From an uncultured Schlesneria sp. (GTDB lineage: Bacteria; Planctomycetota; Planctomycetia; Planctomycetales; Planctomycetaceae), in NCBI GenBank assembly GCA_903840265.1, contig CAIMFH010000087.1, forward strand, positions 1 through 63,244: 63,244 bases of DNA, in the 5' to 3' direction. The notes beneath the pieces are model-generated. The model saw only the letters and a program-made list of their open reading frames with translations. It was not told where the DNA came from and did not search any database. How positions within the stretch are numbered: the stretch's first letter is position 1; each line of letters begins with the position of its first letter. Both the position numbers and the translations under genes were made by a program. Below, piece after piece: positions 46,401 through 55,421 of the stretch.

Positions 46401-47894
46401 ACTCAACCGGCGATTATCACCACCACCAGCGCGGCGCCAACTCTGGGCCTCAGCATCGGGTCGGGTAATATTTTCGCGAACGGTGGCGGCGCAGTTTTGA
46501 TCCAAAATTCGGTCATCGGTGTGAATCTGACTTCGGTCAGTTCAACCAATTCTGTTCAAGACGGAATCTTCCTGCAAGATAACGTTGGCGTCGGCAGCAA
46601 GGTGAACACTAATGGAATCACGGATCACCCGACAATCTTCGCCGTCAACGGCACGACAGGGGTCCCGGGCAGCGGTGGGTTGATTCAAGGATCGACATTG
46701 GAAGGTGCTTACTTCCTGAATACCGAAGGCGTTGTTCTGCGAAACATGGACTTCAGCGGCAACCACCTGAGTGGTATTTATGCGACAACTCCATTGTTGT
46801 CCGTCATTGGCAATCGAATCACCGGCAACGACGGTTTCGGCATCAACGTCTATGCAGAGGCCGTTCAGGCAACGTCGAGCAATCGGACCTTGCAGACAGT
46901 TGCTCCAGTGTTCACCTTGCAAGGATCGACGGTCACGGGGAATGGACAGGTTCTATCAGGGAATCAGGAAGTCTTATTCACTGCGACAACTCTGGGAACC
47001 TATACCGTCAACCTTGGTGCCGCTGGGACTGCTGGCCAGAACGTCTTGACGCACGATCTGGTCCCCGCCTTCGCGGTCGGTGTCCTGGAAACTCGCGGCC
47101 CCGCTGCGGCGGGGGTCGCACCGACAACCGACGATGCGATCTTGATTCGTACTCAGTCCGGTGCCATCGGTTCGACACTTAACCTCACCGCAGTCAATAA
47201 CCTGATGTCGGTCACACGCACCAATGCCCTGGCAGGTCCCCTGTCTGACATGCGCGTGAATTGGACCGGAGTTGTTGCCAAGGGTGTCATCGAAGGGAAC
47301 ACGTTTAACTTCGGAGCAGATTCCGCAGAAGGCCTGGTCATTAATCTTCCGTCAACAACTGCTTCATCAACCTTCCGCATCGCGGGCAATACCTTCAATT
47401 CGCCCACGGGAGGCGGCACGACAGGGCTTGATGTGACTACGAATGGCGGAAATGCGAATATCCAGATTGGTGCCTTGGATGGATTCGGAGGCAACCTGTT
47501 CACATTCATTCAACCGGCCAACGCGGTGATCGTCATCGGAGGCCGCATCGATGACGAAGCGATGCGATTTGCTCTCGGAGCTAACTCCGTCGTCAGCGTC
47601 TTCAGCAACGAGATCGATATGACCGGACTGGATCTGGAAGCAATGCAATTCACTTCTGTGGCGGGTCCATCCACGGTTCAGATCAATAACAACCTCATCA
47701 ATCTGACGGGTGGATTGACGAACCTGTACGGCATCCGGTTCTTGACGGTCACCTCGGGAATTCTGAATCTTCAGGGCCCGCTGCTGAACGACATCTCGAT
47801 CAACGGCCAGACTGGTTCGACCTTCCCATGGTTCTTTACGCCAGCCTCGGGAACCACCGGCCAGATCAATATCAACGGCGCGCTCGTCCCGTAA
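43419..47894 (+). CDS. Giant outer-membrane protein: inverse-autotransporter-like barrel plus beta-helix
   Basis: 1491 residues. Signal peptide to about residue 40 (ALALSAQTVLGQ). Residues ~85-330 resemble the intimin/invasin barrel: GLRYYSDRWDRIFGVNAYYD, MRANAYIPHG, GVDWEVGVPVPG, LKLFGGAYYYEG and repeated Tyr/Trp strand ends. From about 410 to the end the chain consists of short Asn/Gly/Ile-rich rungs of a right-handed beta-helix (pectate-lyase/adhesin type) with recurring NN and NxG turns. A barrel first and passenger last is the order of type Ve secretion. The codons for Gly158-160 lie in a run of ten G (43889-43898). AGAGGTGA precedes the ATG 43419; the frame is open to 43209. It is likely an adhesin or surface fibre; ligand unknown. 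Confidence 0.82.
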   Translation: MYVSTQRLVVPTTTVLKCMFWLSLGTALALSAQTVLGQDSLELLPRPEVFRAQYGEAPRAPDTIDAASTPTPRPNLSQSDVGDVVEDGIMFGDQLSGRTGEAYGALFRAGVWTGPAVGRTDTIVPLEIMPYGFINNAMVFGSLRGFRAATDGWGMNLGGGLRYYSDRWDRIFGVNAYYDYDNSSGGLFRETGFGLESLGQLWDMRANAYIPHGNTAQLLKTALVDGSQRFVGHQLLYDNLLTFGNSLRGVDWEVGVPVPGRVPTRHNLKLFGGAYYYEGSTTNGFYGWKARAQADIVQNLNVSLEVLNDKVFDTSVVFGATWTYGGYKQPDGQRRTQFDRMTEMVRRNYNVVVAQLPTLDAGKVAINPVTNNPYFFEHVASYAPTPGADGTVDHPWQNLTQAQIALNAAIPVPAQQAGNIIYVHANSVYNTAPNNTVTLIPSVRILGEGNGVIHRVNVPGLGLIQLPRATTFANRPIFSNQAGNAVTLVSGTAAAPSEFSGFQIGDPTAPTSGPAGIGIIGDGVANVVVNQTDVNFAQGDGVFMNNLTGPVVMLGDTINNIGNTNTAIDGLHVVGGTGKLFFGVEPVTLKKSTINNTGGYALEIDGIARGGTVDMTGSIINDGTLATVTVPGLTGGGILLNNIDGVVIVDQATIVNTVASANTTGRAIDIQGSAATGITPAHGLGQISFVGGLAIDNPQGDGIRIENMQVDTSVSPNLVSAVRFVLPNPVNGTLAPGIRITNRNAGGLTMLNNAGNISFLEPLSISTSGTPAQAAIDFEGNSGSASFLSILPSSSPNQIQISGGGGNGIQIGQTASNTGAFRVTGSTSIQQTGLVSLLIGNPTFAVGSAPSNQGAVSFGDVSIDRRGQQGIEIVHVNQPVQFTGTTQVANTTNSLFSAVDIHDNVLIPATTTAPIIPRTSGDVTFRTLNILAAQGPLANPPSVPPAPPIPPLPLLSGAGLNINDNPSSVSIQTLNINQNSLVGSGLALYVNNAGTQPAIITTTSAAPTLGLSIGSGNIFANGGGAVLIQNSVIGVNLTSVSSTNSVQDGIFLQDNVGVGSKVNTNGITDHPTIFAVNGTTGVPGSGGLIQGSTLEGAYFLNTEGVVLRNMDFSGNHLSGIYATTPLLSVIGNRITGNDGFGINVYAEAVQATSSNRTLQTVAPVFTLQGSTVTGNGQVLSGNQEVLFTATTLGTYTVNLGAAGTAGQNVLTHDLVPAFAVGVLETRGPAAAGVAPTTDDAILIRTQSGAIGSTLNLTAVNNLMSVTRTNALAGPLSDMRVNWTGVVAKGVIEGNTFNFGADSAEGLVINLPSTTASSTFRIAGNTFNSPTGGGTTGLDVTTNGGNANIQIGALDGFGGNLFTFIQPANAVIVIGGRIDDEAMRFALGANSVVSVFSNEIDMTGLDLEAMQFTSVAGPSTVQINNNLINLTGGLTNLYGIRFLTVTSGILNLQGPLLNDISINGQTGSTFPWFFTPASGTTGQININGALVP
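43889..43898 (+). repeat. Homopolymer tract of ten G inside the surface-protein gene
   Basis: The codons TTG GGG GGG GGG CTT place ten consecutive G in frame at residues 157-160, in the barrel part. Loss of one G would read into a stop about 70 codons later, so slippage would switch the protein off. Confidence 0.9.
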
Positions 47895-47927
47895 ACGGGA
47901 TCAGGGTTCTGGAATTCGCTTCGGAAG

Positions 47928-47962
47928 GTGGGGGACGCAATTGGCGTCCCCCACTTTTTTTT
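47928..47962 (+). terminator. Intrinsic terminator after the giant surface protein
   Basis: A perfect 11-bp stem GTGGGGGACGC/GCGTCCCCCAC with a 5-base loop followed by eight T. It begins 33 bases after the stop codon. Confidence 0.9.
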
Positions 47963-48529
47963 CCCGGTGTGGAATCTCCAAGGTTCGTCGGAGCTTTCCA
48001 CGACAGCCGCCGTCCCAGGTTGTTCACGTCTTAATAGCTTCGTCGTCTAACCGCGTCTTCTGTCGCTCCCGCACAGGCGGGAAGCCAGCGGCATGGGACG
48101 GCGGCGATAGGACTGGTGAAAATTCGCCGTGGAACTGCATTCCACCTGCGAGGGAATGACGCTTGAGGATCTCAAGCCCTCAGTGGCAATACGCTGGCCT
48201 TGGATCGCCCTAGCCAGTCCGTTCACATCGATATCATCCAATCCACGAGAGACTTACATCGAGATCGCGGTAAGACGCCCGATTGGCGACCAGTCGGTGA
48301 GCGCTGCCGATTAGCGCTCGCCGATCACGCTCATCTTCCAACGGCGATTCGAGTACGGGCTTAGGAATCTTCCGGAAGCCGTTTCGATTGGCAGAATTCT
48401 CCCAAGAGTATCTCTCGTTGCAACCGATACTCATACTACAACCGTCAAAGTCGGCACGGTTGCGCGACCCCGTTACCGAGCGGTAACAGGGACGGTACCT
48501 AGATTTTGCAACCTTCCAGGAATGCGAAC
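47963..48529. repeat. Intergenic region with a degenerate palindromic repeat
   Basis: TCCCGCACAGGCGGGA (48067-48082) and a weaker copy around 48132-48160 (CATTCCACCTGCGAGGGAATG) match the repeat family seen at 196-313. A reading frame antisense here is not credible. The remainder should carry the promoter of the following gene; none was recognised. Confidence 0.45.
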
Positions 48530-49846
48530 ATGTCCGGGCGAATGACGCTTGGTTCGCTCTTTGTGCTGGCAGCCCTGATTCCAGGGATTTGCCATGCGCA
48601 AGGCGGTTACGGCTATGCTCCCCCAGGAGGACAGCCCACACCGCAGCAGTACGGGTACTGCCCGCCACCTCCGGCACCTTCGAATACCATCTACGAGCAG
48701 TTGCCCGACGATCTGGGTTTCCTGCACGAAGACTCGCCGCTCGATCGGGCGCTGACGAATGTCCTGCGACATTCGTACTACCGAGCCGAATACCTGCTTT
48801 GGTCGGGTACACGACCAGGTAACGTTCTGCTGGGTGCACAACCGAACAGTGGTTTCATTCCATCGACACTATTGCAACCCGTCCCGCCAAATACATTCAA
48901 TATCTCTTCGAACCCGGTTACCGGGAACCCTGCGACGGCAATCGAGCCTTCGTTGTCCGCTTTCGATGTCAAGAACATGAACGGGTTCAAAGGGACGATT
49001 GGGTTGCCAATTGGACCCGGTGCAATCGAACTGTCCGCGTTCGTCCTGGGGAATCGCCAGAACAGATTCGACGGAACATCACTGATTACTCCCGAAATCC
49101 CGGCCAACCTCTTGTCGACCCCACCGATTCCGATCGCCATCCCGGGCAACTTCATCGCCCAACCGATCAATGTTGGTGGAGTGCAGACGTTCATGGTGTA
49201 TGACAACGGTTATCAAGCCATCATGAAAACCGGTATCTACGGCACGGAAGCAAATTATATCTTCGATGCCCCCAACAAGGGGACCGGCGATCTGCTCACC
49301 TTCAGCCCCTTGATCGGTCTTCGATACTTGAACTATCGAGAGTCGCTCTACCAGGGCGGCGGATACTCGTTCGTGACCGATGCAACGACGAACCCCGTGA
49401 CGACATCGCCACAGGGCCGACAAATATTTTCCGAGAGCAACAACAATTCCTATGGTGCCCAGTTCGGTGTGCGGGCCGAAGCGACATTGTCCAAAGTCAC
49501 GTTCGGAGCAGAACCAAAGATCATGCTCGGCGTGAACTCCTACACGGCCTCCTTGTCGACTATCAATGTGCCGTTCGACAATCCAGCATCGAATACCAAT
49601 TTCAACTTTCACAAGGCGGCCACGACATTCAGCCCGATTGCTGATTTGCGGCTCTACACACGAATCAACATCTCGCAACGGATGAATGTGTATGCGGCCT
49701 ACAACGTGATGTATGTCGGCTCGATCTCACGACCCTACGACAGCATCGGGTACAACATCACCGCGGGTGGTAACGGCCTGTTTACACCAAGCTTTACAGA
49801 CACAATCATCCAAGGATTGTCGGTCGGTGGAGAATTGCAGTTCTAG
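48530..49846 (+). CDS. BBP7-family outer-membrane beta-barrel protein
   Basis: 438 residues. Signal peptide MTLGSLFVLAALIPGICHAQ; then a Gly/Pro/Tyr linker. HSYYRAEYLLWSG (residues ~83-95) is the hallmark opening strand of the planctomycete BBP7 porin-like family, and the rest alternates polar and hydrophobic residues with Gly turns, ending with VGGELQF, a typical barrel C-terminus with terminal Phe. It probably forms an outer-membrane channel. ATG 48530 has CCAGG nine bases upstream. It follows the giant surface protein on the same strand, but a strong terminator separates them. Confidence 0.85.
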   Translation: MSGRMTLGSLFVLAALIPGICHAQGGYGYAPPGGQPTPQQYGYCPPPPAPSNTIYEQLPDDLGFLHEDSPLDRALTNVLRHSYYRAEYLLWSGTRPGNVLLGAQPNSGFIPSTLLQPVPPNTFNISSNPVTGNPATAIEPSLSAFDVKNMNGFKGTIGLPIGPGAIELSAFVLGNRQNRFDGTSLITPEIPANLLSTPPIPIAIPGNFIAQPINVGGVQTFMVYDNGYQAIMKTGIYGTEANYIFDAPNKGTGDLLTFSPLIGLRYLNYRESLYQGGGYSFVTDATTNPVTTSPQGRQIFSESNNNSYGAQFGVRAEATLSKVTFGAEPKIMLGVNSYTASLSTINVPFDNPASNTNFNFHKAATTFSPIADLRLYTRINISQRMNVYAAYNVMYVGSISRPYDSIGYNITAGGNGLFTPSFTDTIIQGLSVGGELQF

Positions 49847-49877
49847 CAAACTGCGAGAATGACGACGGGACAAATGC

Positions 49878-49907
49878 AAACGGCACACATTCGTGTGCCG
49901 TTTTTTT
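49878..49907 (+). terminator. Intrinsic terminator after the BBP7 gene
   Basis: Stem AAACGGCACAC/GTGTGCCGTTT with a 4-base loop (ATTC) and a run of T extending past it, 31 bases after the stop codon. Confidence 0.88.
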
Positions 49908-49956
49908 GCTTTCAGAGAGTCCGAAGTCTGCGTGCGACGACCCTGTTCATCGGTCG

Positions 49957-50364
49957 CTAAGAAGCTTTGAAGACCTTCGCGACATCAATCTTGTACTCGT
50001 TCGCGAATGAATCATCGATCGCGTAGACATCCTGGAAATCGCTGAGTTGATCGGTTTCGGACTTTCGCATCTCACCGCGATCGATCATCTCGAAGACGAT
50101 GCGACCGAAATCACCGGTCGAGACCAGCCCCCAATGCCGAAAGACGACGGGTGCCATCGGACCATAGAGCCGCAGCCCCAGGACTCGCACACCTTCCAGA
50201 AGCTCCGGGCCGGAGATGTGATGGGTTTCGTCGAGTCGATCAGCCACCAATTGGCGATTGACGGACTCTTGCGCGGTTTTCAGCGCTTCCGAAACGAACA
50301 CGTAGGCATGCGGATGAAATAGCAGACGCGGTTGGCTGCGTCGATCGGCGATAGGCGTCTTCAT
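49957..50364 (-). CDS. Minf_1886-type Verruco/Plancto-restricted protein
   Basis: 135 residues. FHPHAYVFVSEAL, HHISGPELLEGVRVLGL, FRHWGLVSTGDFGRIVFEMI and SDFQDVYAIDDSF follow the pattern I recall for the small protein family restricted to Verrucomicrobia and Planctomycetes (Minf_1886). Function not known. ATG 50364 fits the family start; the frame is open to 50427. No operon partner. Confidence 0.8.
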   Translation of the reverse strand: MKTPIADRRSQPRLLFHPHAYVFVSEALKTAQESVNRQLVADRLDETHHISGPELLEGVRVLGLRLYGPMAPVVFRHWGLVSTGDFGRIVFEMIDRGEMRKSETDQLSDFQDVYAIDDSFANEYKIDVAKVFKAS

Positions 50365-50651
50365 GTCACTCGGCTCTGAAAGACAGCAGCCGATCAACGT
50401 CGAACCAAATCGACGCCGAATCAGCAAGCGCTTCGATTGAAATCAACTGATCTTACAACCAAAAGAGACAGACGAGCCGTTGACAATCTTGTGAATCAAG
50501 TAAGGCAAGTACATCGAGGGTAGGTAGTCGCGGGCGGGAGGAATATACCGGACACGAGAGGTTTCAGGGAAGTCAGAATTTTAACGAGAATTTCTTAAGT
50601 TCCGAATAACCTGAAAATGCATCGAAAATCGCGGAACGCATCAACAAGCAC

Positions 50652-51917
50652 CTAATTCGTCTCTGGCGCGGCTTCCGCAGCGGGAGGCTCGGCGATCTCA
50701 GGGGCAACTTCGGGCAAAATTGGCAATCGATCGGGGAACTTATGGTACACGGGAATGGTCTCACCCCGCTTACGCAGCCCGATCACCAATCCACTATCCG
50801 TCGACATGAAAATTCGATCCGTACGGTCATTCGAGACGCGAACCGAGAACGCTCGCATTGGCATCGAAGCCGAAATCCCGCCTTCCGCGCGGGTCGCTCG
50901 TATCAAATTCCCATCGGCATCGGACGCGAACACCGCATCACCGATGACCGCCACGAATGACTGCAGTGTCGCCTGCCACCAGCGCTGCGAGCCATCATTC
51001 GCGTTCAGGCAATACATCCCACCGCGATCTGGCGTGACATACAAATCGTTGCCGACCACATTGGGAGCTCGGCGGATCGGTAACCCGCGCGTGAAGTTCC
51101 ACAGCATGGCTCCGTTGTGCGCATTGATCGCGAACAGCGTGTTGTCTTCGGACGCGATGTATTGAATTTTTCCTGAGGTCGCCATCGGTGCGACGATCGC
51201 CCCGTCGGTTTCCAGTTGGTAAATCAGTTGTTTGTCCGCAGCGACCACTGAATACAAGGACCCGTCACGACTGCAATACGACACGGTACGCCCGGTGGAA
51301 ACAGGTGGCGAGGTGATCTCGGCGTTGGCCGTTGACCGCCACACCATCGCCTCGGCAGACCATTCCGGGAGACGTTGTTCCTGATACAGTTGCCGCACTT
51401 TACGGAGACTGAATGCATAGACGCTTCCATCGATTGTCCCGACATAGACTCGCTGATCATCGACCCCCGGTGCGGTCGATGGCTGCCCTGGAAGAGTAAG
51501 CGTCCAAGCGGTTTTTCCAGATCGCTTTTCGATGGCGAACAACGTCGATCCCATCACGACCAGCGCCAGGTTTTCGTTCGAAACCACGGGAAAACCGGGT
51601 TGATCGTACCGGCCGAGCAATGTGGCCCACCGTTTTTGACCGGTCTCAGAATCAAAGGCGGTCACGACTCCCGAGGTCGACACGATGAAGACGGATTCTT
51701 CATCAATGGAAACGTGACGTACTTTGTCGCGGGAAGGATTCAGAGTGGCCTGACCCCACCATGCCCGCTCCAGGCCGAAGCGGCTGAGTTGTTGCTGGCT
51801 GGGAATTTGCCGTTCGGTGTTGGAGTTTTGTGCCAACAGACTGTTCGAGAAAGCCAGCAAGGCCGTACTCGCCACAATCGCCCGAACCCGAAGACTCACC
51901 GTCATCCAACCAGTCAT
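50652..51917 (-). CDS. Secreted PQQ-like beta-propeller protein
   Basis: 421 residues; signal peptide ends near NSLLAQ-NS. At least six propeller blades can be traced by repeats such as VVTAFDSETGQKRWATLL, LFAIEKRSGKTAWTLTL, LFAINAHNGAMLWNFTRG and MYCLNANDGSQRWWQATL; Trp at blade ends is typical of BamB- and PQQ-like repeats. The short length excludes a quinoprotein dehydrogenase. It may assist outer-membrane assembly or act as a scaffold. C-terminal Ala/Pro/Glu tail. Confidence 0.85.
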   Translation of the reverse strand: MTGWMTVSLRVRAIVASTALLAFSNSLLAQNSNTERQIPSQQQLSRFGLERAWWGQATLNPSRDKVRHVSIDEESVFIVSTSGVVTAFDSETGQKRWATLLGRYDQPGFPVVSNENLALVVMGSTLFAIEKRSGKTAWTLTLPGQPSTAPGVDDQRVYVGTIDGSVYAFSLRKVRQLYQEQRLPEWSAEAMVWRSTANAEITSPPVSTGRTVSYCSRDGSLYSVVAADKQLIYQLETDGAIVAPMATSGKIQYIASEDNTLFAINAHNGAMLWNFTRGLPIRRAPNVVGNDLYVTPDRGGMYCLNANDGSQRWWQATLQSFVAVIGDAVFASDADGNLIRATRAEGGISASMPMRAFSVRVSNDRTDRIFMSTDSGLVIGLRKRGETIPVYHKFPDRLPILPEVAPEIAEPPAAEAAPETN

Positions 51918-52425
51918 CGCGTTACTTTCGTGGCTTTAAGAAACCATCCCTAAACATCGAGATGCGGAGGATGTCCATATCGCAGCGTCATCGACTTGCG
52001 TCGACACTTCCGAGCCTGAAGATGAGAAAACAACTACGGGCTCGCGCCGTGCTTAGCGTCGCAGAATTCACTACATGCTACCCAACCGGCAACAGCATCC
52101 GCCAGATGGAACAATCTGAATATTCAATTGGAATACTTCTCCATAAGTCAAAGTGACCGCTGCGGCAGGCGACAGCGGGCGGAATCGGTCGTAGCGACTG
52201 TAGCGAACATCGCGATCAGAACGATTGCTGAGCCACTGTCCAGCCGAGATCTTCGCTAGATCTGCCGAATTCGGCCCCGCCGCGGGCTGCTGAAGTCACT
52301 TAGTCTGCAGATCTTACGGATCAGCAAAGCCTGTGGATTTCGGAAGCATCTTGCAGTTCGACTTTTGGAAACCATACAATCGCAAGTCGCTCGCCCCACT
52401 TATTCCCGCCGGAGTTCGTCCCACT
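51918..52425. other. Divergent intergenic region, no gene seen
   Basis: About 500 bases between divergent genes. No RNA gene, repeat or clear promoter was recognised. The sequence is AT-richer around 52100-52150. Confidence 0.35.
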
Positions 52426-53772
52426 ATGATCGCGTTGCCCCCGATTCAGGGTCGCGATTGGTTGCGCATAGGCATTGCCTACGCGGTCGTGGTTGCGTTT
52501 TCATTCACCGCGCCTCCAGTTCAAGCGGATCTCGTCAAGCTCTTGAATGGCGGCGAACTTCGAGGTCGGATCACCGGCGGGACGGCAACGAGCCGATTGA
52601 ATGCCGAATCGATCATGATCGAAACTTTGTCCGGGGTCGTCGTCTCCGTCGCCCGTACGGACATGAAGTTTTTGACCATGCGTCCCGTCATTGTCGAAGA
52701 GTACGAGACACGGTCGCGGCGAATCAGCGACACGTTGCAAGCACATTGGGAACTTTCCGAATGGTGCCGCCAACAAAGTCTGTCGAAGCAGCGAGAACAC
52801 CATCTCCTGCGAGTCGCCGAACTCGATCCCCATCATGAAAAGGCTCAAACGGCACTTGGTCGCGTCTGGCATGAGGGAGCCTGGGTCGATCGTGACGACA
52901 TGATGGCTGAGCGCGGATATGTGAAGTACAAAGGTCGCTACATCACCCTCCAAGAGTTGGATCTGATTCAGAAAACCGCCGACGAACTGGCCATCGAGCG
53001 TGATTGGTTTCAGAAGGTGAGAGGCTGGCACGGTTGGATCACCAGACGACATGAAGAACGCTATCGGCAGGGATTAACCGCCCTGCAACAGATCGAAGAT
53101 CCGCACGCCGCTCCGGCAATTATCCGTTTTCTCTGCGAAGACAAGAATCGTGATATCCGGTCTTTGGGTGTTGCCGCCTTGTCAAAGCTGACCGGTTCAA
53201 AAGGGGCCTCGGGGCTTGTCAAACTGTCGCTGTACGATCCCGAAGACGACGTGCGCTATGCTTCGTTGAACGGAATTCACGAAGAGGACTACGAGTTTGC
53301 TCAAACGGCATTCGTCCGGGAACTTCGCAACAGTCTGAATGTTGTCGTCTGTCGAGCCGGGATCGGACTGGCGCGGGTCGGCGACCAACGCGCGGTAGCT
53401 CCGTTGATCGAGGCGCTGGTGACAACGCACAAGTACCAGGTTCAATCGAATATTCCCGCGGTTCAGTCCTACAGCGGCAGCACGGATGGCAGCAGCGGGG
53501 GAGGCGGCTCAGGACTTCCTCCCGAAGTGGAGATCGCCATCAGGACCGGACAACTGCCGCAAGGGGCCGTCATGGGCCCACAAATTGGTGGGATTCAGGT
53601 TCCTCGGAAGATGGTGACGGTGAGCGTTGATCAGCCGAATCAGGAAGTACTGACCACGCTGCAAAAGTTGACCGGACAGAACTATGGGTTTGACGAACGC
53701 ACCTGGCGGCTGTGGTGGGCGGCCGAAAAGAGCCACGGTGCAGGGGGTGCCCCGGTGCTCAAAAACAACTAG
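52426..53772 (+). CDS. Secreted HEAT-repeat protein
   Basis: 448 residues from ATG 52426; a hydrophobic segment (IAYAVVVAFSFTAPPVQADL) acts as signal peptide. An N-terminal beta region (VKLLNGGELRGRITGG) is followed by helices with HEAT-like repeats (residues 215-340), e.g. RSLGVAALSKLTGSKGASGL and VGDQRAVAPLIEALVTTHKY. A Ser/Gly stretch near 375-390 precedes the C-terminal domain. GGAG lies eleven bases upstream; the frame is open to a GTG at 52333. The DUF1501 gene follows 140 bases downstream. Confidence 0.78.
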   Translation: MIALPPIQGRDWLRIGIAYAVVVAFSFTAPPVQADLVKLLNGGELRGRITGGTATSRLNAESIMIETLSGVVVSVARTDMKFLTMRPVIVEEYETRSRRISDTLQAHWELSEWCRQQSLSKQREHHLLRVAELDPHHEKAQTALGRVWHEGAWVDRDDMMAERGYVKYKGRYITLQELDLIQKTADELAIERDWFQKVRGWHGWITRRHEERYRQGLTALQQIEDPHAAPAIIRFLCEDKNRDIRSLGVAALSKLTGSKGASGLVKLSLYDPEDDVRYASLNGIHEEDYEFAQTAFVRELRNSLNVVVCRAGIGLARVGDQRAVAPLIEALVTTHKYQVQSNIPAVQSYSGSTDGSSGGGGSGLPPEVEIAIRTGQLPQGAVMGPQIGGIQVPRKMVTVSVDQPNQEVLTTLQKLTGQNYGFDERTWRLWWAAEKSHGAGGAPVLKNN

Positions 53773-53912
53773 CCCAAAGAATTCTCCCTTCCACGTCACA
53801 AATATCCGGTCGTTGTTTCGGATTCCGGAAGCTGATTCGTCGACTCACGCCTTGAGCGCCGACCGTCCGATGACATAAGATGATCCCGATTCGTTCCGAG
53901 AAGGAGTCGTCG

Positions 53913-55421
53913 ATGTTACGGATTCTGAGTTCGCCGAGACGGCTTTGTTCGGGCCTGACCAGACGAGAACTGCTCGAAGCAGGTGGAACCAGCCTGCTGG
54001 GGTTGAGCCTGCCGCAGTTGCTGCAGGCCGACGCGGCTCGCGCTGCCGATTCGACGGCCATCCGAGCGCTCCCCGACAACTTCGGTTCGGCCAAACGCTG
54101 CATTATCCTGTTTCTGTACGGCTCGCCCAGCCAGATGGAAACCGTGGATATGAAGCCGGAAGCTCCGGTGGAAATTCGCGGGTCGATGCAGCCTATCGCC
54201 TCGTCATTGCCCGGACTTGATGTCTGCGAGCATCTGCCGCGGATGGCGAAGATGATGGATCGAGTCACCGTGTTGCGGTCTATTCATCATGAATACCCCA
54301 TTCACGGCGTCGCGTATGCCATGACCGGCACGCCGGCAATTGACGTGAACATGGAGCTCAGTCCCACTGACCCTCGGCACCATCCCTACTTTGGCAGCGT
54401 CGTCGAATACAACGATCGAGCCCGTCGCGGTGGGCTGGCAACATTCCCGCAAAACGTCGCCCTGCCGTTTCCTTTCAGCACGCAGCGAACGGGCGAAGTG
54501 CATCGAGCGGGCCCGTATGCCAGTTATCTCGGCTCGACATACAATCCGATCTGGACCGAATTCCTAGGCTCCGCCGATCGCTCGGTCTATAAAGTTCTGC
54601 GCGACATGAACGTCGAGATCTTCGATCCCTACGTGGGATGTAAGCCCGACGCCTCGTTCCGCATGTCAGCCACGTCGCTGCCCGAGTCCCTGACGCTCGA
54701 TCGCCTCGATCGTCGCCGATCACTGCTGACACAAATCGATGACGCTCGTCGAGATCTCGACAAGTCCGATCGTGGTCGCTCGCTCAGTAGCTTTCAGCAG
54801 ATGGCCTATTCGCTGATCCAATCACAAGCAGTCTCGGAAGCGTTGGATGTTCGCAAGGAATCGGCCGAGACTCGTGATCTGTACGGGATGACACTGTTCG
54901 GGCAGTCTTGCCTGGCGGCAAGACGCATGGTCGAGGCTGGAACCCGGCTGGTCAGCGTCTTCTGGGACGAATATGGCTTGGCGGGCGATGCGTGGGACAC
55001 TCACTGGAATCACTTCCCGCGCATGACTGACCAGTTATTGCCAGGGTTGGACAAAGGCTTCTCTGGATTGGTCCTTGATCTGGAACAACGCGGCTTACTC
55101 GACGAGACCCTCGTGGTCTGCATTAGCGAACACGGCCGCACGCCGAAGATCAACGCCGCTCAAGGTGGCGGTCGGGATCACTGGTCACAAGCTTATTCAG
55201 CGCTGTTCGCCGGGGGTGGCATCGCCAAAGGCCGCGTCGTGGGGGGGACTGATAAGCACGCTGGCGAAGTGATTTCGAATCCCGTCGGCCCGAAAGACGT
55301 GCTGGCGACGATGTATCACTTGCTTGGCATCGAACCTCATCACTTCCTGCCCGATAAGACTGGTCGACCGATCCCCGTGGTTCCGGAATCCAGCCGAGTG
55401 ATCACAGAGATGCTGAGTTAG
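53913..55421 (+). CDS. DUF1501 protein (alkaline-phosphatase superfamily), Tat substrate
   Basis: 502 residues. The N-terminus has LTRRELLEAGGTSLLGLSLP, a twin-arginine signal. Further on, IILFLYGSPSQMETVDMKP and CISEHGRTPKINAAQGGGRD are DUF1501 signatures; the latter supplies metal ligands in the sulfatase-like fold. Such proteins usually pair with a DUF1549/DUF1553 partner; none is adjacent here. GAAGGAG lies eight bases before ATG 53913; the frame is open to 53880. Substrate unknown. Confidence 0.88.
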   Translation: MLRILSSPRRLCSGLTRRELLEAGGTSLLGLSLPQLLQADAARAADSTAIRALPDNFGSAKRCIILFLYGSPSQMETVDMKPEAPVEIRGSMQPIASSLPGLDVCEHLPRMAKMMDRVTVLRSIHHEYPIHGVAYAMTGTPAIDVNMELSPTDPRHHPYFGSVVEYNDRARRGGLATFPQNVALPFPFSTQRTGEVHRAGPYASYLGSTYNPIWTEFLGSADRSVYKVLRDMNVEIFDPYVGCKPDASFRMSATSLPESLTLDRLDRRRSLLTQIDDARRDLDKSDRGRSLSSFQQMAYSLIQSQAVSEALDVRKESAETRDLYGMTLFGQSCLAARRMVEAGTRLVSVFWDEYGLAGDAWDTHWNHFPRMTDQLLPGLDKGFSGLVLDLEQRGLLDETLVVCISEHGRTPKINAAQGGGRDHWSQAYSALFAGGGIAKGRVVGGTDKHAGEVISNPVGPKDVLATMYHLLGIEPHHFLPDKTGRPIPVVPESSRVITEMLS

